In this document: piece by piece, positions 30,675 through 41,100 of the stretch
Position numbering within the stretch: the first letter of the stretch is position 1
Layout of the letters: each line of letters begins with the position of its first letter
Assembly: GCA_002364215.1 (NCBI GenBank)
Contig: DEXQ01000018.1
Coordinates: 394,893-458,892, forward strand
DNA: 64,000 nucleotides
Direction of reading: 5' to 3'
DNA from: Aequorivita sp. UBA3180
Lineage (GTDB): Bacteria > Bacteroidota > Bacteroidia > Flavobacteriales > Flavobacteriaceae
Notes under the pieces: model-generated
Database searches by the model: none
What the model was told of the DNA's origin: nothing
The model's input: only the letters and a program-made list of their open reading frames with translations
Program-made: the position numbers and the translations under genes

Positions 30675-30867
30675 CTTTTCTAATGCCATATTAGTAATTT
30701 ATTAACATGATAAATAATAGTCACAATCTATTTATTATAAATGTCGGTAAAATTTTTTGCTAACTTGTTATATCAACTATTTTATCGTCGATATACGGAT
30801 AAATAGCTATGATATCGATAGTTTTTTATCATCGTTATCCCATAAAGATAATTTATTTCCAATATCC

Positions 30868-31740
30868 TTAAACATTCCTCAGCTTCCAACGTTTATGCGA
30901 CCATAAATAATACTCGGGTTTTTCGCGAATCTGTGCTTCCAAAGCATCAAAAAACATACGGGTAATTTGAAAGTCTGGATATTCTTTTGGATTGTCAACC
31001 AAAGGAACAAAAGTGGCGGTGTAATACCCACGTTTCACTTTTTCAACTTTTAGATAAAGTACTGAAAAGTCGAGCTTTTTTGCCAGTTCCTCGGTTCCGG
31101 TAAACACGGGCACATCAATTCCCATAAACGTGTCGCGGTGTTTAAAAGCACCCTTTTTTGGGGTTTGGTCGGAAAGAATGTAGGTGAGCGTTTTTATGCC
31201 TTTTTTCCACTTTCGGAAAAGGACGGCTACAATCTTTTTATTGCTCACAATGATGCCACCAAAGTGTTCCCGCGTTTTTTTCACAAGCGCATCAAATTGC
31301 TTGCTGCCCAAAGGCTTGTAAACGGCGTGGGCTTGATGCTGCATCAATTTGTTGAGAATTCCGCTCCATTCCCAATTGCCATAATGACCTGCCATTAGAA
31401 GGATGCTTCGGTCGTTTTGGTAGTATTGGTCGAGTATTTCGGCATTGGTAACCACAAAACGTTTGCGGATTTCCTTTTCGGAAATGGTAAAGGCCTTTAT
31501 GGTCTCAAAAATTATATCGCAAAGATGTTTAAAGAATTGCTGCGCGATCCGGTCTCTTTCTTGTTGTGTTTTTTCGGGAAAAACCAACGCCAGATTATCC
31601 TTCACTACTTTTTTGCGATAGCCAATAATGTAATAAGCCAAGACATACAGGGCGGTGGATTTTATGTACAAAATGCGCATCGGCATGATGGAAAGAAGCC
31701 AAAGAATTGGATAAGCCAGTATATAAAGCAATCTTTGCAT
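30868..31740 (-). CDS. Lipid A biosynthesis acyltransferase (LpxL/HtrB family)
   Basis: This membrane-associated acyltransferase of about 290 aa adds a secondary acyl chain to lipid A. The chosen start MQRLLYILAYPILW at 31740 gives the usual N-terminal anchor; the upstream extension to 31839 overlaps the divergent rhomboid start. The catalytic H-x4-E motif is in MAGHYGNWEWSG, with ILSDQTPKKGAF, GTEELAKKLDFSVLY and the end PEYYLWSHKRWK all family-like. It is monocistronic. Confidence 0.92.
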   Translation of the reverse strand: MQRLLYILAYPILWLLSIMPMRILYIKSTALYVLAYYIIGYRKKVVKDNLALVFPEKTQQERDRIAQQFFKHLCDIIFETIKAFTISEKEIRKRFVVTNAEILDQYYQNDRSILLMAGHYGNWEWSGILNKLMQHQAHAVYKPLGSKQFDALVKKTREHFGGIIVSNKKIVAVLFRKWKKGIKTLTYILSDQTPKKGAFKHRDTFMGIDVPVFTGTEELAKKLDFSVLYLKVEKVKRGYYTATFVPLVDNPKEYPDFQITRMFFDALEAQIREKPEYYLWSHKRWKLRNV

Positions 31741-31833
31741 AGAAAATATTAGCACAAAACTAACTAATTTTATTGCAAGAATTAGAATACAAAATTCATT
31801 ATAACATAATAACCCAATAACTTCAATTCCTAA

Positions 31834-32484
31834 ATGCAAAATTTAGATATCGCAACAATCGTAATCATCGCCGCCAATGTAATCATCTCGATGAAAGGCT
31901 TCAATGATTTTTCCTTTTTTGAAAAATATAAATTCAATATTGCGGGAATACGCCGTGGTGAGCAGATACGTATGTTTAGCTCTGCTTTTCTACACGCAGA
32001 TTTTTCTCACTTGCTGTTCAATATGCTTACGCTTTACTTTTTTGCACCTGTGGTTATCATGAGTGTTGGGGTAACTTATTTTGTGATAATCTATGTAGCG
32101 AGTCTGCTGATTGGAAATCTGCTCTCTTTTTACTTCCACAAAGACGAATACCATTACAGCGCAATAGGGGCGAGTGGTGCGGTAATGGGCGTATTGTATT
32201 CTGCTATTTTGTTTTTTCCTGATATGGGACTTTATCTTTTCTTTATCCCAATCCCAATCCCAGCTTGGCTTTTTGGAATGGCATATTTGTTGTATTCAAT
32301 CTACGGAATGAAAAAAAGATTGGGAAATATTGGCCACGACGCCCACATTGGTGGGGCAATTGGCGGTTATGTGTTAACACTTGTTTTTGCACCCTATTTG
32401 TTTCAAACAAGCTTATGGATTGTGGTTTTGTTGGCCATCCCGTTAATTCTTTTATTCATTCTTCATAAATTAGGAAAAATTTGA
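31834..32484 (+). CDS. Rhomboid-family intramembrane serine protease
   Basis: This 216-aa six-helix membrane protein has the rhomboid core: IRMFSSAFLHADFSHLLFNMLTLYFF (loop 1 and the HLLFN motif), the catalytic serine in AIGASGAVMG near residue 112 and the catalytic histidine in GHDAHIGGAIGG near residue 167. Rhomboids cleave membrane-protein substrates within the bilayer. It is divergent from the LpxL-like gene and followed by the SIMPL gene after 13 bp, probably in one transcript. Confidence 0.93.
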   Translation: MQNLDIATIVIIAANVIISMKGFNDFSFFEKYKFNIAGIRRGEQIRMFSSAFLHADFSHLLFNMLTLYFFAPVVIMSVGVTYFVIIYVASLLIGNLLSFYFHKDEYHYSAIGASGAVMGVLYSAILFFPDMGLYLFFIPIPIPAWLFGMAYLLYSIYGMKKRLGNIGHDAHIGGAIGGYVLTLVFAPYLFQTSLWIVVLLAIPLILLFILHKLGKI

Positions 32485-32497
32485 AAATTAAAAAACT

Positions 32498-33184
32498 ATG
32501 AAAACCTTACAAACACTTTTAATCTTAGCAATAACAACAACTACCATTATGGCACAAAACACGCTACCACCACCCACAATTGACGTGACTGGCGAAGGGA
32601 TTGTTCGCGTGGTTCCAGATGAAGTTACCATCAACATTCGTGTGGAAAACACCGGAGAAAACACCAAAATACTCAAAGAACAAAACGATGCAACCATCAG
32701 CGAGGTTTTAAAATTTCTGAAGAAAATGGACATAGCCGATAAAGATGTACGCACCGAATATATGAACCTCAACAAAAACTATGACCATAACAGCAAAACC
32801 TACACCTTTGCCGCCAATCAATCGCTTTCGGTAAAGCTGCGCGATCTTAAAAAATATGAGGCAGTAATGAAAGGCTTGATTGATACTGGAATTAACAGGA
32901 TTGACGGTGTGAGCTTTTCTTCTTCAAAAGAAGCGTCCTTAAAAAGCGAAGCACGAAAAAAAGCGGTTGAAAACGCTAAAATGAAAGCACAGGAATATGT
33001 TTCAGTTTTAAACCAAACAGTTGGGAAAGCAGTTTCAATTAGTGAATTCAGTAATTCTGGCGGTCCGCAGCCTATGTACAAAATGGCAATGATGGATTCT
33101 TCATCGGGCGGGGGAGACCAAACGATTGCCCTCGGCGAAATGGAGATTAAAACTACTGTAAATGTTAGTTTTCTGTTGAATTAA
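32498..33184 (+). CDS. SIMPL-domain (DUF541) periplasmic protein
   Basis: This 228-aa exported protein has a Sec signal peptide (LQTLLILAITTTTIMAQ). The mature part opens PPTIDVTGEGIVRVVPDEVTINIRVEN, the SIMPL signature, and continues with FLKKMDIADKDVRTEYMNL, FAANQSLSVKLRDLKKYE, SSSKEASLKSEARKKAVENAKMKAQEY and a final beta strand EMEIKTTVNVSF. Family members (BP26, YggE) form channel-like oligomers with unclear function and are linked to oxidative stress in some species. A strong terminator follows. Confidence 0.93.
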   Translation: MKTLQTLLILAITTTTIMAQNTLPPPTIDVTGEGIVRVVPDEVTINIRVENTGENTKILKEQNDATISEVLKFLKKMDIADKDVRTEYMNLNKNYDHNSKTYTFAANQSLSVKLRDLKKYEAVMKGLIDTGINRIDGVSFSSSKEASLKSEARKKAVENAKMKAQEYVSVLNQTVGKAVSISEFSNSGGPQPMYKMAMMDSSSGGGDQTIALGEMEIKTTVNVSFLLN

Positions 33185-33231
33185 GTCGATGAGTTGAGAA
33201 GTTTATAAGCTGAAAAAATCTCTGTAAAATT

Positions 33232-33267
33232 AAAAAACCTCGGTTCAATTCGAACCGAGGTTTTTTT
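33232..33267. terminator. Bidirectional intrinsic terminator
   Basis: AAAAACCTCGGTTC (33233-33246), loop AATTC and GAACCGAGGTTTTTTT (33252-33267) form a strong hairpin with A/T tracts on both sides. It sits between the convergent SIMPL and TlpA genes and probably terminates both. Confidence 0.9.
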
Positions 33268-33288
33268 AGTTTTGCTTATTGCTAAAAA

Positions 33289-34404
33289 TTATTCCCCGCC
33301 CAAAAGCGTAGCAATCTTTGCTTCCAAAGCTTCGCCACGAAGGTTTTTGTCTATAATGATTCCGTTTTCATCCAAAAGGAAGGTTGCGGGTATAGACCTA
33401 ACGCTGTACTGTTGCGCAATAGGATCTTGCCAAAATTGAAGATTGGATACATGGTACCAATCCATTTTGTCATCTTGTATTGCTTGTAGCCATTTGTCTT
33501 TTTGTCCCTCTTTATCTAAAGAGACACTTATAATATTTAAACCTTTATCGTGATATTGGTTGTAAACCTTTACCACATTTGGATTTTCTATTCTACAAGG
33601 GCGGCACCAAGATGCCCAGAAGTCAATAATGGTGTATTTACCCAGCGCATCTTTTAAAGACATCATTTCACCCGTAGGGGTTGGAGCACTGAAATTGGGA
33701 GCTGCGTTCCCAACTTCTGCTTTTTTCATTGCTTCAAGATTAGTTTTTAAATCTTTTACAATTTCGGTTGAAGCTACCTTAGCGTCCATCTTTTCAAGAT
33801 AAGCAGAGGCTTCCGCCGGAGTAAGATCTTGCCTGCCAACCATTTCGGAAATAAGCATTGCTGCAAACAAAGTGTTATTGTTGTTTTCTAGGAATTCTTT
33901 TTTGTATTCTGTCTCTTCTGCCAGGATGTTTAGATTTTGGCTTTGAATCTGAGCAATTGCCCCAGTGTCATTTGTCTGTTTTGCGGCGCGAAAACGCTCC
34001 ATGCTTTCTTGTTTTCTTTTATTGAAAGCAGTCATTTTATTCACAAATTCAGTATAAGCTTCATTTTGTTTACCACCAGATACGCGTGAAGCCTGAATAC
34101 TATCTTTGTAAATAGTTGCCTTCATATCTACATTTTCAGGAAAAAATAGGACAGAGCCTTGTACTTCGTTAACTCTTAAGAAATTAAGACTTGAGTTTTC
34201 TTTGTTGGGATAGGTTGCAGAAAACTTTCCTTGATTGATTGTAATGGTATCCAATAATTTAGGTTGCTTGTTTTCCAGCGTGTAAAGATACATTTCAGTA
34301 CCATCGGCAAAGCCAATCGCGTCGCCTTCCAGCTTATATGAATTGGTATCTTTATTGCAGGAGATTAATGAAATTGTTAAAAGTAAAGCTAAAATCAGTC
34401 TCAT
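33289..34404 (-). CDS. TlpA-like disulfide reductase lipoprotein with DUF4369 domain
   Basis: This 371-aa protein is anchored through the lipobox LISC (Cys16). The N-terminal domain (about 20-120) is of the DUF4369 type: KLEGDAIGFADGTEMYLYTL. A helical linker follows, and the C-terminal thioredoxin domain has APNFSAPTPTGEMMSL, the redox motif WASWCRPCR near residue 265, and RSIPATFLLDENG with the cis-Pro loop. It is predicted to reduce or exchange disulfides in the periplasm. It is monocistronic, convergent with SIMPL. Confidence 0.93.
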   Translation of the reverse strand: MRLILALLLTISLISCNKDTNSYKLEGDAIGFADGTEMYLYTLENKQPKLLDTITINQGKFSATYPNKENSSLNFLRVNEVQGSVLFFPENVDMKATIYKDSIQASRVSGGKQNEAYTEFVNKMTAFNKRKQESMERFRAAKQTNDTGAIAQIQSQNLNILAEETEYKKEFLENNNNTLFAAMLISEMVGRQDLTPAEASAYLEKMDAKVASTEIVKDLKTNLEAMKKAEVGNAAPNFSAPTPTGEMMSLKDALGKYTIIDFWASWCRPCRIENPNVVKVYNQYHDKGLNIISVSLDKEGQKDKWLQAIQDDKMDWYHVSNLQFWQDPIAQQYSVRSIPATFLLDENGIIIDKNLRGEALEAKIATLLGGE

Positions 34405-34538
34405 AAATTTGTCTTTTTTAAGATTGTGGCAAAAATAGCTGTTTATTCTCTCAATGTGCGAAATGAGCTATTTTTTTATTATTTATTAACATATTATGGC
34501 GGTATTAACCTTTACTTTTATCCAATAAATAACTTCTT

Positions 34539-36905
34539 ATGAAGAAATTGAAAAGGGATTTTCCATTAAAATTAAAAATAGGTTTCAAAAAAGTTTTTGA
34601 TGCCTACAAGAAAAACACGCCCGAAACTGAAGGAGAGAAAAATCTTGCTGCTGAAATTCTTTCAGTTGAAGAAAAATTTCCACAGTTATCTGAGGGTATT
34701 AGCGATTTTAATAAGCTATCAGAATATACAAAGCAGATAAATATAATTATGAACCCATTGTTTCCATCGGCATTGGGCCAAAATGAAATTAAATTTGCAA
34801 CCATTCCATTCCAAGACGTAGCCTTTAAAAGTACACAACGCTATAAAAATATAATTGAAGCCGCCGGTTCTGATTTTAAACTTGACATCATAAATTTTGA
34901 TGAAGATCAATTTTATATCATGGGCTGCAGTATTATTCTAGGGGCTTATTATGATAGGAAAGTTGATTTTAGACGTTCCTACTATTACAACATTCCAGAT
35001 GAGCGTGGAATGATTAAAAACTATAGGTTGCTCTATAATGCAGATTTTGTAGAAATTCAAAAAACCGATAAGGCTAAAGATATAACCGAGGAGGATATTA
35101 ATGAACTTTTGGAAAGTTTTGAGGATGTTTCTGTTTGGAAAGAAAAATTTCCTCCAGAAAGTTGGATTTTCAATGGCTTTGTAATTGCGTCCTTGACAGA
35201 TGTTACACTAAATGTTTCTATTTCAGATTTTAAGTCGAATCTATTGCGATTGGAAAAAAACGGTGGTTTTGAGAATACGGAATTCAGTCGTATTTTCCGT
35301 TCCATATTCGATTTGAAAGAATTGATGATCGGTTTTACGGACTATAATGAGGAAACCGAATCTTTTGAAAGAACTTTGTTTAAGGAAATTACCAGTTTTA
35401 TTCTCAATAATAACAAGTCTCAATTAAGCAAGGACGCACTTTGTAGTGCTTCCTATTATACCCTTTTTAAGCAGAAGGAATTTTATTGCGTAACCGATGC
35501 ACAACGGTATCACGAATTGTATCCGGAAAACCTACTCTATAAAAAAATGCTGGATCAGGGTATGAGAAGCGCCATTTTTGCTTCTATTGTACACGATGAT
35601 AAAATTTTAGGAGTTTTGGAATTGGTTTCGCCCAATGCCAATGACTTAAATACAATTAATGCCAATAAGCTGCGCGATATTATGCCTTTTTTGGTTGACT
35701 CTGTCGTACGCTCAAAAGAAAACCTTGAGAATGAGCTTGAACTTATAATTCAAGAGGAATGTACTGCCATCCACAGCAGTGTGCATTGGAAATTCCGCAA
35801 AGAAGCAAAACGTTATTTAAATACTATAACTGAAGGAAACCCTACCTTTTTTAAGGAAATAGTTTTTGAGGATATTTATCCCTTGTATGGGCAAACAGAT
35901 ATAAAAGGATCTTCTGAGGCTCGAAACGAGGCCACAAAGCAGGATCTTATACTTCAGTTAAGTTATATTGATGGGCTTTTAAAGAAACTTTCCAATCAAA
36001 CTTCCCTTCCAATATTTGATCAGATGATGTTTAGTATTGCAAATTTTTCAAAAGAAATTGAAGAAAATTTGCAGGTAGATACCGAGCGGAAGATTATGAA
36101 TTTTATTTCTTCTGAAATCATCCCTTTGTTAAAACATATTAGACAGAAAAATGATATCTATAAGGAATGGGTAGATGAATATTACAAGCTAATAGACATA
36201 AACACTGGCTTTGTTTATAAATTCAGAAAAGATTATGATGAGTCTGTAATGCAAATAAATAAAAGGCTTGCCGCCATTTTAGACCGCAAGCAACAGGAGG
36301 CCCAAAAAATGTATCCACATTATTTTGAGCGTTTCAAAACCGATGGGGTAGAGCATAATTTATATATTGGTGAAGCTATTACAAAAGAACGATCGTTCAA
36401 TAAAATATACCTTAAAAACTTAAAATTATGGCAGCTCCAGGTAATGTGCGAAATGGAGAATAGTTTTTATCGTTTTAAGGACTCACTGCCCATGAGCCTA
36501 AGCGTAGCTTCAATGATTTTGGTTTTCAATGGCTCATTATCACTTCGTTTTCGAATGGATGAAAAACGTTTTGACGTTGATGGAACATATAATGCACGCT
36601 ATGAAGTTGTAAAAAAACGCGTAGATAAAGCAAATATTAAAGGCACTGAAGATCGTATTACTGAACCTGGAAAAATAGCAATTATCTATTCCCAAAAAGA
36701 AGACGAGGAAGAGTATTTGAAATATTTGAGTTTTCTGCAACATCAAAAAATGATAGATACAGAAATCGAAATTCTTGAACTTGAAGATCTACAAGGGGTA
36801 ACTGGTTTAAAGGCTTTGCGCGTAAAGGTGCTGTACAGCAAAAATAACGACAAGGTTAAAGAATATTACACCTATGAGGATCTAATCTCACAGATCGAGG
36901 AGTAA
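34539..36905 (+). CDS. GAF-domain protein, 788 aa, unknown
   Basis: This large cytosolic protein has no signal peptide or membrane helices. A GAF-like sensor region spans about residues 270-400 (FKEITSFILNN ... FYCVTDAQRYHEL ... IFASIVHDDKILGVLELVSP). The rest is mostly helical, with a C-terminal part (about 600-780) whose segment LPMSLSVASMILVFNGSLSLRFRMDEKRFDVDG is distinct. No HATPase, GGDEF or cyclase motif was found. It converges with the HD-PycTM gene, the two stop codons being directly adjacent, so antisense overlap of transcripts is likely. Confidence 0.82.
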   Translation: MKKLKRDFPLKLKIGFKKVFDAYKKNTPETEGEKNLAAEILSVEEKFPQLSEGISDFNKLSEYTKQINIIMNPLFPSALGQNEIKFATIPFQDVAFKSTQRYKNIIEAAGSDFKLDIINFDEDQFYIMGCSIILGAYYDRKVDFRRSYYYNIPDERGMIKNYRLLYNADFVEIQKTDKAKDITEEDINELLESFEDVSVWKEKFPPESWIFNGFVIASLTDVTLNVSISDFKSNLLRLEKNGGFENTEFSRIFRSIFDLKELMIGFTDYNEETESFERTLFKEITSFILNNNKSQLSKDALCSASYYTLFKQKEFYCVTDAQRYHELYPENLLYKKMLDQGMRSAIFASIVHDDKILGVLELVSPNANDLNTINANKLRDIMPFLVDSVVRSKENLENELELIIQEECTAIHSSVHWKFRKEAKRYLNTITEGNPTFFKEIVFEDIYPLYGQTDIKGSSEARNEATKQDLILQLSYIDGLLKKLSNQTSLPIFDQMMFSIANFSKEIEENLQVDTERKIMNFISSEIIPLLKHIRQKNDIYKEWVDEYYKLIDINTGFVYKFRKDYDESVMQINKRLAAILDRKQQEAQKMYPHYFERFKTDGVEHNLYIGEAITKERSFNKIYLKNLKLWQLQVMCEMENSFYRFKDSLPMSLSVASMILVFNGSLSLRFRMDEKRFDVDGTYNARYEVVKKRVDKANIKGTEDRITEPGKIAIIYSQKEDEEEYLKYLSFLQHQKMIDTEIEILELEDLQGVTGLKALRVKVLYSKNNDKVKEYYTYEDLISQIEE

Positions 36906-38090
36906 TTATACTTCCAAATAAAAGAAAACCGCAAAGGAAATCAACGAAATAATAGTTCCGGCTACAAAAATTGTGTAGGTAAGCCTTAAAATCCGGTATT
37001 TTCTATCCAGTACCTTTCCTAAGAAATACAAATCTTTTGTGAGTGATTTGTACACATAGTTTCTATCCTTTAGTAGTTCTTCAATGGCCCATTCGTATTG
37101 TTCCAATTCCATTTTATGAAAATTTCCGAAGAAGGTTAGATTCACACTTCTATTAGCCACATCTTCTTTGGTAAACTCTCCGCGGGTAACGTTTGGGCGG
37201 GTAGCGATTACCGCTAAAATCATAGTTATGGCACTGAAGAGTACAAAAATGGCGGTAGGAATAATCAAGTAATTGTTATTGTCCAATTTTGAGATAAGAT
37301 TGGAAAGTACCAACGAAATGATAATTGCATTTACCGAGAGCATAATATTCGCTTTTGTATCTGCAATATCGCTTAATTTCATGTGGTTTCTTAAAGCTGT
37401 TCTGTAGAAAGTTTGAATACCCCTTTCTGGGCTATCATTTTTATACTGTGCCTTTAGCTTTGCCTTTACACGTTCTTTTTGGATTTTTTCCTTTCTTTTT
37501 TTTCGTTTGTTTAGCAGATCGGCAAGATTTTCCTCCTTTACGGGTTGCCATTCCTTTAGGGCATATTCGGTATAAAATTGATGGTTCTCTACCAAAACTT
37601 TTATATTTTCATCCAACCATTCCCGTGAGGTATAGTTATGGACTTTTTGGAACAAATACTCTTGTCTTAAAAACTCGCTGGCTTCCTCAAAATAGTCCTT
37701 GCCAAAATGTGATGAATCAGCATCTCGAATTGCTTTTTCAAGTTCCGATTGTGGAGTGGTATCCTTAAATTTTGTGGCAAGAATACACTTTTCTACTCCA
37801 TTTATTATATCATCATCTACATTATGCTCCTTTAAAAATTTATTCGCAATTTTCACACTTTCCTCTTCGTGGTTTTCCCGTCCAATTATATAGCCCGTAT
37901 CATGCAGCAAAGCCGCCAAACGCAGTATTGTGGCATCTTTAACATCAAATTGGGAGTTTTCAATAATTTCATTTATACTTTTATAAACACGTTTTGAATG
38001 GGTATAATTGTGATAAACGAAAGTGCTTGGAAGCTTGTCCTTAAACAGTTGAAAGATAAAATTATCTGCAGCTTCAACAATATTGCTCAT
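36906..38090 (-). CDS. HD-domain protein fused to Pycsar effector-type membrane domain (PycTM)
   Basis: The 394-aa chain joins two modules. Residues 1-200 are an HD phosphohydrolase: H27 and H31 in YHNYTHSKRVY, the HD pair in LAALLHDTGY (63-64), H74 and a later Asp in IRDADSSHF. A basic linker (LLNKRKKRKEKIQKERVKAKLK) leads to residues 230-394, which match the Pycsar effector membrane domain (RNHMKLSDIADTKANIMLSVNAIIISLV, two helix pairs and a final helix). PycTM proteins depolarise membranes when a cyclic nucleotide is sensed. Here the HD domain might degrade or sense such a nucleotide. No cyclase gene is nearby, so a defence role is open. Confidence 0.88.
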   Translation of the reverse strand: MSNIVEAADNFIFQLFKDKLPSTFVYHNYTHSKRVYKSINEIIENSQFDVKDATILRLAALLHDTGYIIGRENHEEESVKIANKFLKEHNVDDDIINGVEKCILATKFKDTTPQSELEKAIRDADSSHFGKDYFEEASEFLRQEYLFQKVHNYTSREWLDENIKVLVENHQFYTEYALKEWQPVKEENLADLLNKRKKRKEKIQKERVKAKLKAQYKNDSPERGIQTFYRTALRNHMKLSDIADTKANIMLSVNAIIISLVLSNLISKLDNNNYLIIPTAIFVLFSAITMILAVIATRPNVTRGEFTKEDVANRSVNLTFFGNFHKMELEQYEWAIEELLKDRNYVYKSLTKDLYFLGKVLDRKYRILRLTYTIFVAGTIISLISFAVFFYLEV

Positions 38091-38142
38091 AAATTTTTTT
38101 TAGGTATCCAAAGTAGTAAAAAATCAACGCACATAAATATAT

Positions 38143-41100
38143 ATGAATAAAATTAACATCTTTATAACTTTTGTTGCCGCTGCGCTTTTTTCAGCTTGTG
38201 CAAGCTACAATCCACAATTTAAGAACCCCAATTCAGAAGTTCCGAAACCACTTTCCAAAAACAATATAGATAAGACTTTTTATCTTATAGGTAATGTTGG
38301 AAAATCAAGTGAAAATACTTCGAAATCACTTCAATCCTTAAAAAATTATATAGCAGAAAACAATTCTGAAGATAACTATGTATTGTTTTTGGGGAATAGT
38401 TTTTATCCTTCGGGAATGCCGCCAAAGGATGAAGCTGCAAAAGCACAGGCAACTAAGGGAATGCAAATGCAAGTAGACGCCTTGAAAGACTTTAAGGGAA
38501 AGGTTGTGGTACTGCCTGGTAACCGCGACTGGATAGGTGGTGTGGACGGCTTAGAACTTGAAGAGGATTTTCTTAAGGCACGTTTTAACGATGCCGATGT
38601 GTTACAGCCAAATAACGGTTGTCCTCTGGAAAGTATCGATATTAATGATAATGTGCATCTAATTGCCTTAGATACCCAATGGTTTTTGGAAGATTGGGAT
38701 AACAATTCTAAAATGAACGATAAGTGCGATATCAAAACCCGTGAGAAATTGTTTATTGAAATAGAAGGTGAATTGAAGAAGAACGCTACAAAGACAATTG
38801 TTTTTGCAATGTACCACCCTTTGATTACGTATGGCGAGCACGGCGGTAAATATCCCGCAATCCACAAAGATTTTTTTAGCACCTTAATAAAACAAGTGAA
38901 AATCCAAGGCGCAATCTCTAAGCAAGACCGATACAACGAGCGGTATAACGTCTTAATGAGCCGTCTGAAAGTGCTCACCAAAGATTTGGATCGTCTTGTA
39001 TTTGTTTCTGGTCATGATGAGTCACTACAATACAATGATGACGGCACGGTAAAACAAATTGTATCTGGTGCCGGTTCTGGCGCTACTGCTGCCGCTCTTG
39101 GTCAGTATGGACAATTTGTATATGGACACGAAGGTTTCGCAAAGCTGGAGGTTGGCAAAAATGGCGCTTCTCAAGTAGAATTTTTTAAATCTGAAGACGA
39201 TGGAAATTACCAATTGATGTTTCAAAAGGAAATTTTCCCCGCTATTGAAACGTACGATTTTTCAACCCTGCATGAAAAGTTTCCCGAAACCGTAAAATCG
39301 CAGGTATATACGGATGAAATGGTAGATAAAACGGGTTTTTACAAAGCTTTATGGGGCGAGCATTACAGAGAATTGTATGGCACCGGAGTTACGGCAAAAA
39401 CAGTGCTGCTCGATACACTTTACGGAGGATTAAAGGTAATTAGAGCAGGGGGAGGCCATCAAACCCGCTCTTTGCGTTTGGAAGATAAGGAGGGCAGAAC
39501 CTATAATATGAGAGCTTTAAAAAAGAGCGCCGTACAATTTTTACAAACAGTTATTATTAAGGATAAGGAAATAGAAAATGATTTCTTGAATACCATCCCC
39601 GAAGATTTAATTCTCGACTTTTATACGGCTGCACATCCCTACGGAGCCTTTACGATACCTAAGCTGGCAGAAGCCGCAGCTATATTGCATACCAAACCAA
39701 AGCTTTTTTATGTTCCAAAGCAAAAGGCTCTAGGAAATTTTAATGCTGATTATGGAGATGAACTTTATATGATTGTGGAAAGGCCCGATGAAACTTTTAC
39801 GGGACCTATTTTCAATTATCCCGATGATATGGAAAGTACTGACGATTTATTGGCAAAATTGCGAGAGGATGAAAAATACAAACTAAACGAAAAGGCGTAC
39901 ATACGCGCGCGTGTTTTTGATATGCTTGTAGGCGATTGGGACCGTCATAACGATCAGTGGCGTTTTACACAACACGACAATGAAGACGGAACGGTGACTT
40001 TTGAACCTATCCCTCGCGATCGCGATCAGGTTTATTCATATTTTGACGGTGGGCTGTTTGATTTGGCAAGGACTGTTTTTAGTACTTCACGTCAATTTCA
40101 GGTTTACGATGAGGAATTGAAACACACGAAATGGTTTAATGCTGCCGGTATAAAACTGGATCACGCCTTAATTCAGAACAATGGAAAGCAAGCGTGGCTG
40201 GAAGAGGCAGCAATTGTACAGCAAAGTATTACCGATGAGGTGATTACAGATGCTTTCAGCGATCTTCCTAAGGAAGTACAGGATGAAACTGCTGCGGAAA
40301 TAATAAAAAAACTGAAAGGGAGGCGGAACAACCTTGTTGAAATAGCGGAAGAGTATTATGAATATCTTGCAAAACTCCAAACAATTACCGGAACAGATAA
40401 AGATGATTACTTTGAAATAACCCGTTTGCCAGAGGGAAAAACCAATATAAAGACTTACCGTATTAAAGACGGAAAAAAGGATGGTCTAATGGTTGACAGA
40501 ACTTTTTATGCAGACGAAACCAATTCAATTTGGGTGTATGGATTGGATGATGATGACGTTTTCGAAGTAAAAGGAAAAGGCGATCGCCCTATATTTTTAA
40601 GAATCATAGGAGGGCAAAATAATGACACCTATAAAATTGCAAATGGCCGAAAAGTGAAAATTTACGACCAGAAAAGCAAGAAAAATACAATAGAAGAAAA
40701 AGGTGGCGCTACCTTTAAGTTTACAGATAATTATGATTATAATACCTACGACTACAAAAAGCAAAAGCAAAGTATTAGTCTTTTTCTCCCAACGGTAGGG
40801 TATAATCCTGATGATGGTTTTAAAATTGGCCCATCCTATGTGTTAACCTTTAACGGATTCCAAAGAAATCCCTTCTCGCAACAGCACCGCATAAGTGCAG
40901 GTTATTATTTTGCCACAAATAGCTTTGATATCAATTACGAAGGCGAGTTTGCAAATATTTTCGGAAGTTGGAATTTCTTGTTGGGAGGGTATTTTAAAAA
41001 CCCCAATTTTTCTGAAAACTTTTTTGGTTTTGGAAATGAAACCCTTAACCCACAATATGAATTTGACTTTGATATGGACTACAATCGCGTTCGCATTGGT

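Noticed and set aside
30690..30867. TATCG-type palindromes (30784-30794 TATCGTCGATA, 30814-30821 TATCGATA) as operators
   Set aside because: They are short, AT-rich and unevenly spaced; no regulator or conserved partner site supports them. No gene was seen in this spacer.
31741..31839. N-terminal extension of the LpxL-like acyltransferase
   Set aside because: It would overlap the divergent rhomboid start and adds an extra hydrophobic segment not found in the family.
36906..38090. Complete Pycsar defence system
   Set aside because: Only the PycTM-type effector domain is present; no uridylate or cytidylate cyclase gene lies within the window.
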